Positions 34,636 through 43,511 of a stretch of 64,000 bases of DNA are shown here, in pieces. The notes under the pieces were generated by a model, which was not told the DNA's origin, did not search any database, and was given only the letters and a program-made list of their open reading frames with translations. A program made the position numbers and the translations under genes. Numbering within the stretch: the first letter of the stretch is position 1; every line of letters starts with the position of its first letter. This DNA comes from Bifidobacterium bifidum ATCC 29521 = JCM 1255 = DSM 20456 (GTDB lineage: Bacteria > Actinomycetota > Actinomycetes > Actinomycetales > Bifidobacteriaceae), in contig NZ_AP012323.1 in NCBI RefSeq assembly GCF_001025135.1, positions 372,001-436,000 on the forward strand. Direction: 5' to 3'.

Positions 34636-34656
34636 GTTGAGTGTGTGAGACTCAAC
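34636..34656. promoter_or_regulatory. HAIR (HspR-binding) inverted repeat
   Basis: GTTGAGT-N7-ACTCAAC fits the HspR-associated inverted repeat CTTGAGT-N7-ACTCAAG except for the outermost pair. It lies upstream of hsp20, and just downstream of trmD, both on the minus strand. Confidence 0.82.
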
Positions 34657-34695
34657 TTTTGCGGGGATGGTGGCTGATGACGTGTGTCAAGCGAC

Positions 34696-35694
34696 TTACT
34701 TCAGCTTGCGCGGACGAGCTCCGGAGACCTCCCAGCCAAGGGCGATGAGGGTCTTGCGGTCCTGCTTGTCGAGCTGCCGGCAATCGAGCTGCTCGATGAG
34801 ATCCGGGCGAATGTCGTTGGTGCGGGTCAACGCTTCGTCGCGGCGGAACCGGTCGACCTTGCCGTGATCGCCGCTGGTAAGGATCGGCGGAACCGCGATG
34901 CCTCGCCACGTGGCCGGCTTGGTGTACTGATGGTGTTCCAGCAGTGCGTTGCCGCCCGTGTACGACTCCTCGACGATCGAATCGGGATTGCCCATGAAGC
35001 CCGGCAGCAGTCTGGTGATCGCCTCCAGCATCACGGAAACCGCCACCTCGCCGCCGTTCAGCACGTAGTCGCCGATCGAGTATTCGCGTACGTCGACGCC
35101 CTGCGCGCGGTAATACTCAGGGATTCGCGCGTCATAGCCCTCGTATCGGCCGCAGCCGAACAGCAGATGGTCGGCGTGCGAGAGCTCGGTCGCGTCGCGC
35201 TGCGTGAACAGCGGCGCCGAGGGATTCGGGAAGATGAGAACCGGCGCGGCGTTCCCGCCAGCTTCACTGGTGTCGCTCGTGGTATCGGAAACGATGGAAG
35301 TGACGGAAGCGGCTGCGTCGGTCGGATTACCTGCATGGCCCGAGTCGGCCGCATCGGTCGTATCGGCTGCTTCCGCCGAGTTGACTGCGCCGGACGGACT
35401 GACGGAGGCCGAATCATCGTCGTGCGCGTCGGAAGATACCGCGTCCGGCGCGATGACTGCGGGTGCCAGACCGAGCAGGTCATCCAGGCATTCCGCCCAA
35501 ACCTCAGGTTTCATCACCATGCCGGCACCGCCGCCGGCCGGCGTATCGTCAACGGAATGATGCACGTCATGCGTCCAGTCGCGCAGGTTGTGCGCGGTGA
35601 CGGTGACGAGACCCTTCTCCTGCGCCTTGCCGAACAGGCTCAGGTTCAGCACGTCAAAATACTCCGGAAACACGGACACGATATCGATCTTCAT
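34696..35694 (-). CDS. trmD: tRNA (guanine(37)-N1)-methyltransferase with large insertion
   Basis: This 332-residue enzyme makes m1G37 in tRNAs reading CNN codons. It has MKIDIVSVFPEYFDVLNLSL, PAGGGAGMVMKPEVW, the trefoil-knot SAM site LLFGCGRYEGYDARI, SIGDYVLNGGEVAVSVMLEA and RLLPGFMGNPDS. A low-complexity Ala/Asp/Ser/Thr insertion of about 70 residues (79-150) separates the N-terminal half from the strand PVLIFPNPSAPLFTQ; typical enzymes are 230-260 residues. It is last in the rpsP operon, 260 bp after rimM with a hairpin between. Confidence 0.95.
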   Translation of the reverse strand: MKIDIVSVFPEYFDVLNLSLFGKAQEKGLVTVTAHNLRDWTHDVHHSVDDTPAGGGAGMVMKPEVWAECLDDLLGLAPAVIAPDAVSSDAHDDDSASVSPSGAVNSAEAADTTDAADSGHAGNPTDAAASVTSIVSDTTSDTSEAGGNAAPVLIFPNPSAPLFTQRDATELSHADHLLFGCGRYEGYDARIPEYYRAQGVDVREYSIGDYVLNGGEVAVSVMLEAITRLLPGFMGNPDSIVEESYTGGNALLEHHQYTKPATWRGIAVPPILTSGDHGKVDRFRRDEALTRTNDIRPDLIEQLDCRQLDKQDRKTLIALGWEVSGARPRKLK

Positions 35695-35904
35695 GTTCTC
35701 CAGCGTAGCGAATCCCGCAGTCCGACGGCATGAGCGTCGCGACACGCCTGGATGTGTGGCATGGTTCGTCGGCGCCGGCTGACTGGAATCGCATGATTCC
35801 GATGTCTTTTATAAATCGCGTCTGTCAGCCTTGCTACGCATCCGGGCGTGCCGCATTGTTGCCGGACTCGGCTCGGCGCCCGGCAACAACGCCGTCATGT
35901 ATGA

Positions 35905-35936
35905 CAGTGTCCGACAGCCGCAGCTGTCGGACACTG
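35905..35936. terminator. Hairpin between rimM and trmD
   Basis: Arms CAGTGTCCGACAG / CTGTCGGACACTG are perfect over 13 bp with a 6-base loop. There is no strong T-run on the minus strand, so it may be an attenuator or RNA-processing site within the operon. Confidence 0.6.
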
Positions 35937-35955
35937 AAGGGTGACCGGGGCCGAA

Positions 35956-36570
35956 TCACAGTCCCGGAATCAGCCCGCCGGGCGGGTCGATCGTCAGATA
36001 CCCCTCTTCGAGGTCGATGTCGGGCACCAACTCGTCGACGAACGGCACCAGTGCGGTCGATTCCGTCACTTCGCCGGTGACGGTGTCCCGAACCGGCGAG
36101 ACCAGGCGAATCTTCAACAGCGTCTGCGCGCTGTCGAGTACGTCCACGACCTTGCCTATGACCTGGCCGGCCGGCAGGCCGAGCCCGTTGCCCTCGGCGA
36201 GCCGCGCTTCAAGCCCGACCAGATCCTTCGGATACCAGGCGTCCTCTTCCAGCATGTCCTCGGGATCGTCAGCCTCGCCGTACAGCTCGATGCCATTCGC
36301 CGCCTCGGAGGCGTCGCGGTCATCAATGCCCTCGAACTTAACGATCCAACGGTTCTTGAATGTGCGCGCGTACTCGACGACGTATTCCTGCGAACCGTCG
36401 CGCGTGTACAGCACGGAGTCGGGAGCGAACCGATATTCCGGCTCGTCCGTGAAGATCTGCACGGTGACCTCGCCTTTGAGCCCCTGCGCGCGTCCGATAC
36501 GACAGACCCTCAGCAACTCGCGCTGCTGAGGGTCGTCAGAGTGTTGTTGACGCTCCACGCTAGGGTTCAC
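35956..36570 (-). CDS. rimM: Ribosome maturation factor RimM
   Basis: This 204-residue 30S assembly factor has an N-terminal barrel LRVCRIGRAQGLKGEVTVQI and the PRC-barrel domain with AWYPKDLVGLEARL, GQVIGKVVDVLDSAQTLLKI and LVPFVDELVPDIDLEEGYLT. It acts on the 30S head via uS19. It overlaps the end of khpA by four bases (36567-36570), consistent with translational coupling. Confidence 0.95.
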   Translation of the reverse strand: MNPSVERQQHSDDPQQRELLRVCRIGRAQGLKGEVTVQIFTDEPEYRFAPDSVLYTRDGSQEYVVEYARTFKNRWIVKFEGIDDRDASEAANGIELYGEADDPEDMLEEDAWYPKDLVGLEARLAEGNGLGLPAGQVIGKVVDVLDSAQTLLKIRLVSPVRDTVTGEVTESTALVPFVDELVPDIDLEEGYLTIDPPGGLIPGL

Positions 36571-36806
36571 CTGCGCACATCCATGATGTCGACGCGCACT
36601 TTGTGGTCGGCAGGTGCCTGCACCACGGTGCGGATCGCATTGGCGGTGCGGCCGCTGCGGCCGATCACGCGGCCAATATCCTCCGGGTTCACGCGCACGC
36701 GAATGAGTTCGCCGCGCGCGTTCTCGTGGGACTTGACCGAAACGTCATCGGGGAAATCGACGATGTTCTTGATGAGGTGTTCCACAGCCTGCGCGAGCAT
36801 GATCAC
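36567..36806 (-). CDS. khpA: KH-domain RNA-binding protein KhpA
   Basis: This 79-residue protein is a single KH domain with [20 protein letters not shown] and the GxxG loop in [20 protein letters not shown]. KhpA proteins bind RNA with KhpB (Jag). The GTG start overlaps the rpsP stop as GTGA; an ATG two codons later is the alternative. Position between rpsP and rimM is the standard operon order. Confidence 0.95.
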   Translation of the reverse strand: MIMLAQAVEHLIKNIVDFPDDVSVKSHENARGELIRVRVNPEDIGRVIGRSGRTANAIRTVVQAPADHKVRVDIMDVRR

Positions 36807-37246
36807 TCAGCCTGCGCTTCCTCGGCGGGAGCTTCAGCTTCAGCGGCAGCTTCGGCTTCGGCCTTGGCCTTGGCGTCAGCGGCGGACTTCGCGGCCTTCA
36901 GCTTCTGGGCTTCGGCTTCCACGGCTTCGACGCGAGCTGCGGCGTCCGGGCCGGCTTCCACGGTCTTCAGCGTGCCTTCGGCGCCGTCGAGGCCCTTGAA
37001 CTTCTGCCAGTCGCCGGTGATCTTCAGCAGCTTGAGCACAGGCTCGGACGGCTGAGCACCGACACCGAGCCAGTACTGTGCGCGCTCGGAGTCGATCTGG
37101 ATGGTCGAAGGCTGGGTGTTCGGGTTGTAGGTGCCGATCTCCTCGATGGACTGACCGTCACGCTTGTTGCGGGAATCGGTGATGACCACGCGGTAGAAGG
37201 CGTAGAACTTCTTGCCCATACGCTTCAGACGAATCTTGGTTGCCAA
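36803..37246 (-). CDS. rpsP: Ribosomal protein bS16
   Basis: This 147-residue small-subunit protein opens [20 protein letters not shown] and has [14 protein letters not shown]. The first 85 residues are the bS16 fold; the rest is an Ala/Glu/Lys-rich tail ([20 protein letters not shown]) common in bifidobacteria. No ATG exists at the homologous start. TTG is in place, preceded by AAGGAGAGCC, with an ATT immediately before it at a slightly better distance. It is first gene of the rpsP-khpA-rimM-trmD operon. Confidence 0.95.
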   Translation of the reverse strand: MATKIRLKRMGKKFYAFYRVVITDSRNKRDGQSIEEIGTYNPNTQPSTIQIDSERAQYWLGVGAQPSEPVLKLLKITGDWQKFKGLDGAEGTLKTVEAGPDAAARVEAVEAEAQKLKAAKSAADAKAKAEAEAAAEAEAPAEEAQAE

Positions 37247-37516
37247 AATGGCTCTCCTTGTAATACTAGGTTTGCGGATTTTCGATTGTGTGTGGGGCAC
37301 CTCAACCGAGAACCCACGTGTTCCTCATGAAAGGCAGAATGAGAGGGCTCCACCCATCACGAATAACCGCTAAATTATAACGCATAGGGGTGGATACCCG
37401 ACACGCTGGAGCTGGCGAGCGATCGTCGGGGTCGACGTGGCAAAAACATCGGCGCGCAAGGTGTCTGACGTGATGCTTGAAAGTCTGGTCGGCATTCACT
37501 GGCGGAGGATTCGGGG

Positions 37517-37722
37517 CTATCTGCATTTCGAGGGGTTGATTCGTGTTGTTCCGAATGCCTATCTGCGTTTCGAGGGGTTGGTCACAAAGTATAAGCGGCC
37601 CAAGAACCGCATGATTCCGTTGGTATTTCGCCGATCATACTTCGGATATCGCGTTTTGGCGCCCCCTTGAAACGCAGATAGATGTCCGGCGGAGCCGAAA
37701 TCAACCCCTTGAAAACGAGATA
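37517..37722. repeat. Nested repeats CTATCTGCRTTTCGAGGGGTTG
   Basis: Two direct copies (37517-37541, 37559-37583) are followed by two inverted, slightly diverged copies (37663-37683, 37700-37722), so the region can fold in more than one way. The 576-bp gap between rpsP and the MocR gene holds this and no convincing gene. Confidence 0.8.
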
Positions 37723-37822
37723 CGGCCACATGGGGTACCTTGGCCGGTCGCAGCGGGCGGTTTCGAGACGGATAACGGCGGGTTTGCTTGGACGCTGTCC
37801 AGCCCGAAGCTGCCATCGAGGC

Positions 37823-39352
37823 CTATACCAAAGAGGTCAGGGTTTCGGCGGCAGCCGCGAACTCCTCCGGCGTGGTGTAGGAGTAGCTCAGGCGCAGCGA
37901 GTTGTCCCCCTCGAAATCGTAGATGTCGCCGGGGTTGAGCAGTACGCCGTGCTCGATTGCGCGCTGGAACAGGCGCCCTGTGCGCACCGGCTCGTCGAAC
38001 GTGAGCCAGACGTAAAAACCGCCGCGCGGCACGTTCCAGTGGGCACGGCCGGCGAACAGTCGCTCCAGCGTCTCCAGTGCGGCGTCCCGCCGCCGGCGTA
38101 GCTGCATGCGCAGCGAGACCATGTACTCGTCATACAGGCCGCTGGACAGGAACCGCGCGAACACCCACTGGCTCAGCGTGCTCGCCCCGTAGTCCATCTG
38201 CATCTTCACGTCGGCCAGCCGTTGCACGATGCGCTCGTCCGCCACGATCCAGCCGATGCGCAGTCCCGGCGCCAGCGCCTTCGACGCACTGCCCAGCGTA
38301 ATCACCATGCCGGTCTCATCGAACGATTTGAGCGTGTGCGGCGTATCCCCGTCGAAGATGAGGTCCTGGTATGCGCAGTCCTCGATGATCGGCAACCGGT
38401 TCGCCACGCATGAGGCGATGAGCGCCCGACGGCGTGGCTCGCTCATCGTGACGCCCGTGGGATTGTGGTTGGTGGGGATTGTATACAGCACCGCGTCGTT
38501 CTCGCGCGTGGCCTTGGCCCGCGGCGGCAGTGAGGTCTGCGGGGCGGACGGTACCGCCGCCGTCATCCCCTCGGACTGCGACCCGCCGCCCATCAGCTTC
38601 CCCAGCGCATCCACGTCAAGGCCATGCTCGTCCATCGGTACGCCGGCGAGTTTCATGCCGGCCGATTGGAACACCTGCAGCGACTTGATGTAGCTCGGCG
38701 CCTCCGCATAGACCGTGGATCCGGCCGACAGCAGACTCACCGAAATCATCTGCAACGCCTGCAATGCGCCGGATGATACAAGGACCTGCCCGGGCGTGCA
38801 GCTGATGCCCCACGCCTCCATGTGCGCCGCTATCGCCTCGCGCAGCACGTCAAGGCCCTCCGGCGGCGGATACCCGAGCGAGCTTATCTCGGCCGCGGCT
38901 TCGCCGGCCACGCGCCGCCACATGTCACGGGGGAACAGCCGCGGGTCGAGCTCGCCGGTGCCGAGACGGGTTTTCGACCGGTCGAATTCGAGTCGGTTTA
39001 TCGTCTGAATGGTGTCGTTGTTCGCCTTGAAGAACCCGGACGACACGTAATCCGCCCAGTCCGGCGCGCCCGGCAGCATCAGCGACCACGTGTTGCTGGC
39101 GATGCGTGTGCCGGCGCCGTGCCGGCCTTCGACGATGCCGTAGTCGGCGAGCTCTCCGATCGCGGCGATGATGGTGGACCGGTTCACGCCGAAGCGTTCG
39201 GCCAGTACCCGCTGGCTGGGCAGTCTTGATCCGATCGGCCAGTCGCCGCTTGAGATGCGGGCGCACATGAAACCGACGATCTGTTCGGTTATGGGCTCGC
39301 CGCTGCTGCGGTCCGGCTCCCAGTTGATGTCCAATGGTGTGCTGCGTGTCAT
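37823..39352 (-). CDS. MocR/PdxR-type GntR regulator with aminotransferase domain
   Basis: This 509-residue protein has an N-terminal GntR winged HTH (ITEQIVGFMCARISSGDWPI and LPSQRVLAERFGVNRSTIIA) and a C-terminal fold-type I aminotransferase domain (about 110-509) with IPTNHNPTGVTMSEPRRRAL and the PLP-lysine motif SASKALAPGLRIGW. A Gly/Ser-rich insertion lies around residues 255-285. MocR proteins use PLP as a sensor. It is divergent from a LysE-type exporter across about 200 bp with a clear inverted repeat, so it probably controls that exporter. Confidence 0.93.
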   Translation of the reverse strand: MTRSTPLDINWEPDRSSGEPITEQIVGFMCARISSGDWPIGSRLPSQRVLAERFGVNRSTIIAAIGELADYGIVEGRHGAGTRIASNTWSLMLPGAPDWADYVSSGFFKANNDTIQTINRLEFDRSKTRLGTGELDPRLFPRDMWRRVAGEAAAEISSLGYPPPEGLDVLREAIAAHMEAWGISCTPGQVLVSSGALQALQMISVSLLSAGSTVYAEAPSYIKSLQVFQSAGMKLAGVPMDEHGLDVDALGKLMGGGSQSEGMTAAVPSAPQTSLPPRAKATRENDAVLYTIPTNHNPTGVTMSEPRRRALIASCVANRLPIIEDCAYQDLIFDGDTPHTLKSFDETGMVITLGSASKALAPGLRIGWIVADERIVQRLADVKMQMDYGASTLSQWVFARFLSSGLYDEYMVSLRMQLRRRRDAALETLERLFAGRAHWNVPRGGFYVWLTFDEPVRTGRLFQRAIEHGVLLNPGDIYDFEGDNSLRLSYSYTTPEEFAAAAETLTSLV

Positions 39353-39363
39353 GATGCCTGATT

Positions 39364-39374
39364 TTTGGTTGGGT
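39364..39374. promoter_or_regulatory. TTTGGTTGGGT half-site next to mocR start
   Basis: This 11-mer equals one arm of the dyad at 39508-39536 and lies 12 bp upstream of the mocR start codon. Distant paired half-sites are typical for MocR regulators. Confidence 0.55.
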
Positions 39375-39507
39375 GCATTGCTCTGTTCTTGGCTGGTTGC
39401 CAAGTGTAATCGAATCTGTAGAATATGGCAAAGGTGTTGGAATAAGGCGGATTTTGTATAACTTGCAATCCGCGTGAGGAAATCCAGCTGATGGCATATT
39501 GGCTGGT

Positions 39508-39536
39508 TTTGGTTGGGTGATGATGACCCAACCAAA
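39508..39536. promoter_or_regulatory. MocR operator candidate TTTGGTTGGGT-N7-ACCCAACCAAA
   Basis: Perfect 11-bp arms with a 7-base spacer end 15 bp before the LysE-type gene. The direct half-site near mocR supports divergent control. Confidence 0.65.
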
Positions 39537-39551
39537 TGATTGTCGGGAGTG

Positions 39552-40247
39552 ATGATGGGTCTGTATTTCCAGGGCTTGACGATGGGATTGGCGTATGTCG
39601 CGCCAATCGGCATGCAGAATCTGTTCGTGATCAATTCCGCGTTGACGCGTACGCGTCGCAACGCGTTGATTACTGCGGTGATCGTGATTTTCTTCGATAT
39701 CGTGCTGTCGCTGGCGTGCTTTTTCGGCATCGGCGCGTTGATGCAGGCGCATCCGTGGCTGCAGACCGTGGTGCTTGGCCTGGGCGGCGCCGTCGTGGTG
39801 CGCATCGGTCTGGGACTGCTGCTACCGAAGAAGAAGTCGACTTCCGAGAACGGCGCTGGGGCCGGTGCTGTTGCTGCTGCGACTGCTTCGACGGCGAGTC
39901 CGGTCGCTGGTGCTGAAGCCCCTGCCAAGCGTCTCGGTCTGCGTGGACTGCTGAAGACCGTTGGCACCGCGTGCGTGGTCACGTGGTTCAACCCGCAGGC
40001 CATCATCGACGGCACATTGATGCTCGGTGCGTTTGCGGCTACGCTGAGCGCGCAGCAGGCCACCCCGTTCATCACGGGCGTTGAGACCGCTTCAGTGATG
40101 TGGTTCCTCGGCGTCACGCTCGTCGTCAACGCGCTCGCGCACAAGTTCAATCCGAAGATCATCGGAGTGCTCAACCGCGTGTGCGGCGGCATCATCGTCC
40201 TGTACGGCATCAAGCTGCTCGTGGATTTCGCGATGGCGGTGCTGTAG
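39552..40247 (+). CDS. LysE/RhtB-family amino acid exporter
   Basis: This 231-residue membrane protein has about six helices, with the LysE signature GLTMGLAYVAPIGMQNLFVI, then VIFFDIVLSLACFFGIGALM and a C-terminal TWFNPQAIIDGTLMLGAFAA. An Ala/Gly-rich insertion (about residues 100-125) separates the halves. It likely exports basic or other amino acids. GGGAG lies before two adjacent ATG codons. The divergent MocR gene and dyad indicate regulation. Confidence 0.93.
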   Translation: MMGLYFQGLTMGLAYVAPIGMQNLFVINSALTRTRRNALITAVIVIFFDIVLSLACFFGIGALMQAHPWLQTVVLGLGGAVVVRIGLGLLLPKKKSTSENGAGAGAVAAATASTASPVAGAEAPAKRLGLRGLLKTVGTACVVTWFNPQAIIDGTLMLGAFAATLSAQQATPFITGVETASVMWFLGVTLVVNALAHKFNPKIIGVLNRVCGGIIVLYGIKLLVDFAMAVL

Positions 40248-40354
40248 TCGGGCAATCCAAGCCTCGCCGCATGGACTTCTACGGGAGCCCATGCGGCATT
40301 GTTGTTTTGACGTGCCGGGGGCGGGCCGTCTCGGTCATTCTGCGTCACTGTGAG

Positions 40355-40400
40355 CGGGTTGCGTCACGCTGCGTGTGCCCGCACAGCGTGACGCAACCCG
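40355..40400. repeat. Palindrome, GCGTCAC family, convergent junction
   Basis: Perfect 17-bp arms (40355-40371, 40384-40400) containing GCACAGCGTGACG shared with 2302-2443. A further inverted pair GCGTCACTG (40432) and CAGTGACGC (40476) follows. It lies between the LysE-type gene and the phosphatase-fold gene. Confidence 0.85.
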
Positions 40401-40516
40401 GAAACCCAGTGATTGCAAGGGTTTTGTGGGTGCGTCACTGTGAGTGTGCCCGCGCTCAGTGACGGTGGGCGCGCTCAGTGACGCATATCCGCTATGCTGT
40501 CCGTGCGGCATGCCGC

Positions 40517-41689
40517 TCAAATAGTCATTGTGGCGGTCAGCGCGAGGTGGTCGGTGTCTTCCACGACGAATGATTCGACGCCGCTGAACGCGGCGGCTCG
40601 TGCCGGCTCGGCGGCGGAGCCTGACGCGGATTCTCGCGTCGCGGCCATGATGTGGTCGAGCTCGATGCGCGGCCACGGCACCTGACTGGGGAAGGTATTG
40701 ACATGTCCGCGAGCCTGTGCCAGTGCGGCGTCGCGGAATCCGGACCGCAGCAGCTCGCGGAAGCTGGCATGGTCGATATCGGCGTTGAGGTCGCCCATGA
40801 GCACCGCGATATCGACGTCGGGATATGCGGAACCACCGCCGCGTCCGGCTTTCGAGCCGGTGGCACGTTCCTCGCGGCCAGTGCCTGCGCTGACCGACTT
40901 GCGCGGCATCGGAACCAGCGCGCTCAGGGACCGGATGCCGTCCGACCATTCCCGACAGCCGCGCATCGGCGATTTGGTGTGCGCGGATGCGAATGCCACG
41001 GAGGTGCCGTCATCGGTTTGCAGCATGATGCCCGGCACGTCAGCCGCAGATATCGAGACAATGCCATGCGTGCCGCGTTTCGGCTTGGTGCGCGACCAGA
41101 TGCCGTTGAAGCCGCCGTTGTCGGTCTTTTCGCGGGGCGTACCGAGCTGCCGATAGGGGAGGATCCTGCGCAGGCCGCCGCGCTCAAGACGCTTGATGAG
41201 ATCCGTACTGAGTTCCTGAAGCGCGAGGACATCGATGTGTCGTTCCCGCACGGCCGCGATGATGGCGTCGGCGCTCGCCTTGCCATAGCGGCAGTTCAAC
41301 GTCATCAGATGGTAGGTGTCGCCGCTCGCCTGCGGCGGGTTCGCGGTCGGCTCGGCGTCGGCGGATCGCGCGGTCTGGCGATGGTCGTCTGACGCTGTTT
41401 CATGGGATGTTCCACGCTGGTGGTGCCATCGTTCCCGCGGCATGTTCGTCCAATACGGAACCTGCATGGCAAGTATCGACACGATGCCGGCGACGGCGAC
41501 GCCGCACTGCCACCACGAGCCGACCAGACCGGCCCATACCGCGATGACCAGGTACGGTATCCACAAAAAACGAATCAGCGCAATCATGTAAGGCATCGTC
41601 GGCATGTGCGCTTCCCGTCCGGCTGGCAGGAACCGCAACGCCGACCATAGCATGCACGCCGCCAGCAGTATCCACGACAACACGCCCAC
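40517..41689 (-). CDS. Membrane-anchored endonuclease/exonuclease/phosphatase-family protein
   Basis: This 390-residue protein has three N-terminal hydrophobic helices (VLSWILLAACMLWSALRFLP, IALIRFLWIPYLVIAVWAGL, CGVAVAGIVSILAMQVPYW), a polar linker and the EEP catalytic domain: LMTLNCRYGKASADAII, VLALQELSTDLIKRL, VLMGDLNADID and the final DHLALTATM. The Asn, Glu, Asp-Asn and Asp-His residues of this metal-dependent fold are present. The substrate is unknown; the active site would face outside. GTG start after TAAGGAG. Confidence 0.88.
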   Translation of the reverse strand: MGVLSWILLAACMLWSALRFLPAGREAHMPTMPYMIALIRFLWIPYLVIAVWAGLVGSWWQCGVAVAGIVSILAMQVPYWTNMPRERWHHQRGTSHETASDDHRQTARSADAEPTANPPQASGDTYHLMTLNCRYGKASADAIIAAVRERHIDVLALQELSTDLIKRLERGGLRRILPYRQLGTPREKTDNGGFNGIWSRTKPKRGTHGIVSISAADVPGIMLQTDDGTSVAFASAHTKSPMRGCREWSDGIRSLSALVPMPRKSVSAGTGREERATGSKAGRGGGSAYPDVDIAVLMGDLNADIDHASFRELLRSGFRDAALAQARGHVNTFPSQVPWPRIELDHIMAATRESASGSAAEPARAAAFSGVESFVVEDTDHLALTATMTI

Positions 41690-41799
41690 CGCCGAACTCC
41701 TTACCTAACATTCCAACGAGTGAATAATGGCTTTCAGTGTACCGGCAGCCGTTGCGAATTCGCGGCGAGTGGAAAGCTGCGAAGATATGGCAAATGATT

Positions 41800-41847
41800 T
41801 GGCGCCGGGCGGGGATGGCCGAAAACGTCCATCCCCGCCCGGCGCCA
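41800..41847. terminator. ffh terminator
   Basis: Perfect 19-bp arms (41800-41818, 41829-41847) with a 10-base loop. On the minus strand a T-rich stretch precedes no gene. Confidence 0.85.
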
Positions 41848-41864
41848 GAGAAAAACGGGCCGAA

Positions 41865-43511
41865 TCAGCCGAGCAGACCGGAAAGGCCGCCGCCGAAGTT
41901 GGGCGGAAGCTCGCCACCGTTCGCGTCGAGCGCATCCTGCAGCCCGGCCGGAAGAGCCGGATTCTGCGGCTTCTTCATGAAGGCGGACCCGCCGGACTTG
42001 CCGGAACCGGAGCCCTTGCCGGCGAGCTTGTCGCGCAACGCCTTCTCCTCGGCCTCGCGCTTCATCGGATTGCCGGACTTCGAGCCCTTCTTCTTGCTCT
42101 TGCTCTTGCCCTTCTTGCCGCCGCCTACCGCGGGGCCTCCGAAACCGGGGATGCCGCCCATGGCCTTGTTGCTCATGCGCTTCATCATCTTCGCGGCCTG
42201 CTCGAACCGTTGCAGCAGCCCGTTGACCGCCGAGACGGTTACGCCGGAACCATAGGCGATGCGGGCGCGGCGAGAGCCGTCGATGATCTTCGGGTTGCGC
42301 CGCTCTTCGGGGGTCATCGACCGGATGATCGCTTCGGTGCGGTCGATCTCCTTCTCGTCGAACTGCTCCAGTTCCTTGCGGTGCTGCGCCATGCCGGGGA
42401 TCATGCCGAGCAGCGACTTCATCGAGCCGAGCTTGCGCACCTGCTGCAGCTGGTCCATGAAGTCGTCGAGTCCGAACTCGCCTTCCGCCATCTTCTGGGC
42501 GGCCTTGCGGGCCTCCTCCTCGTCGAACTGCTTCTGCGCCTGTTCGATCAGGGTAAGGATATCGCCCATGTCGAGGATGCGCGAGGCCATGCGATCGGGG
42601 TGGAAGACCTCGAAGTCCTTGAGCCCTTCGCCGGTCGAGGCGAACAGGATCGGCTTGCCGGTCACGCTCGCCACCGACAGCGCCGCACCGCCGCGGGCGT
42701 CGCCGTCGAGCTTGGACAGCACCACGCCGGTGAAATCCACGCCCTCGTCGAACGCCTTGGCCGTCTGGACGGCGTCCTGGCCGATCATTGCGTCGATGAC
42801 GAACAGGATCTCGTTGGGGTTCACGGCATCGCGGATGTCGCGGGCCTGCTGCATCAGCGCTTCGTCGACGCCCAGTCGGCCGGCGGTATCGATGATGACC
42901 GTGTCGTACAGCTTCTGCTTGGCTAGCGCGATCGAATCGCGGGCCACCTTCACCGGGTCGCCGGAGGTCTCGCCCGGCGCGGACACAGAGTCGCCCCCGT
43001 CGGACTGGACGCCCTTCTCGGGCGCGTACACCGGCACGCCGGCGTGTTCACCGACCACCTGCAGCTGGGTCACGGCGTTCGGACGCTGCAAGTCGGCGGC
43101 GACCAGCAGCGGCGTGTGGCCGGAATCCTTCAGCCAGTAGCCGAGTTTGCCGGCGAGCGTCGTCTTGCCGGCGCCCTGCAGGCCGGCCAGCATGATGATC
43201 GTCGGCGGGTTCTTGGCGAAGTTCAGCGGCCGGTCCACGCCCTGGCCGAGCACATCCGTCAGCTCCTCGTTGACGATCTTGACCACCTGCTGCGCCGGGT
43301 TGAGCGCTTCGGACACTTCGGTGCCGAGCGCACGTTCGCGGATGCGCGCGGTGAAGGAACGCACCACGTCGAGCGCCACATCGGCGTCGAGCAGCGCGCG
43401 GCGGATCTCACGGATCGTGCCGTCGATATCCGCCTCGGAAAGTTTGCCCTTGCTCTTCAGATGCTTGAACGCATTCGAGAGCCGGTCTGTCAAAGAACTA
43501 AAAGCAGCCAT
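41865..43511 (-). CDS. ffh: Signal recognition particle protein Ffh
   Basis: This 548-residue GTPase binds signal peptides and 4.5S RNA. It has an N domain (LTDRLSNAFKHLKSKGKLSE), G domain with LAGLQGAGKTTLAGKLG, DLQRPNAVTQL, DTAGRLGVDEAL and SKLDGDARGG, and a Met-rich M domain (about 330-450) with GMIPGM and RIAYGSGVTVSAVNGLLQRF. A Lys/Gly/Ser tail follows. A short insertion with SDGGDSVSAPGETSGD lies in the G domain. The ATG lacks a clear Shine-Dalgarno sequence. Confidence 0.96.
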   Translation of the reverse strand: MAAFSSLTDRLSNAFKHLKSKGKLSEADIDGTIREIRRALLDADVALDVVRSFTARIRERALGTEVSEALNPAQQVVKIVNEELTDVLGQGVDRPLNFAKNPPTIIMLAGLQGAGKTTLAGKLGYWLKDSGHTPLLVAADLQRPNAVTQLQVVGEHAGVPVYAPEKGVQSDGGDSVSAPGETSGDPVKVARDSIALAKQKLYDTVIIDTAGRLGVDEALMQQARDIRDAVNPNEILFVIDAMIGQDAVQTAKAFDEGVDFTGVVLSKLDGDARGGAALSVASVTGKPILFASTGEGLKDFEVFHPDRMASRILDMGDILTLIEQAQKQFDEEEARKAAQKMAEGEFGLDDFMDQLQQVRKLGSMKSLLGMIPGMAQHRKELEQFDEKEIDRTEAIIRSMTPEERRNPKIIDGSRRARIAYGSGVTVSAVNGLLQRFEQAAKMMKRMSNKAMGGIPGFGGPAVGGGKKGKSKSKKKGSKSGNPMKREAEEKALRDKLAGKGSGSGKSGGSAFMKKPQNPALPAGLQDALDANGGELPPNFGGGLSGLLG

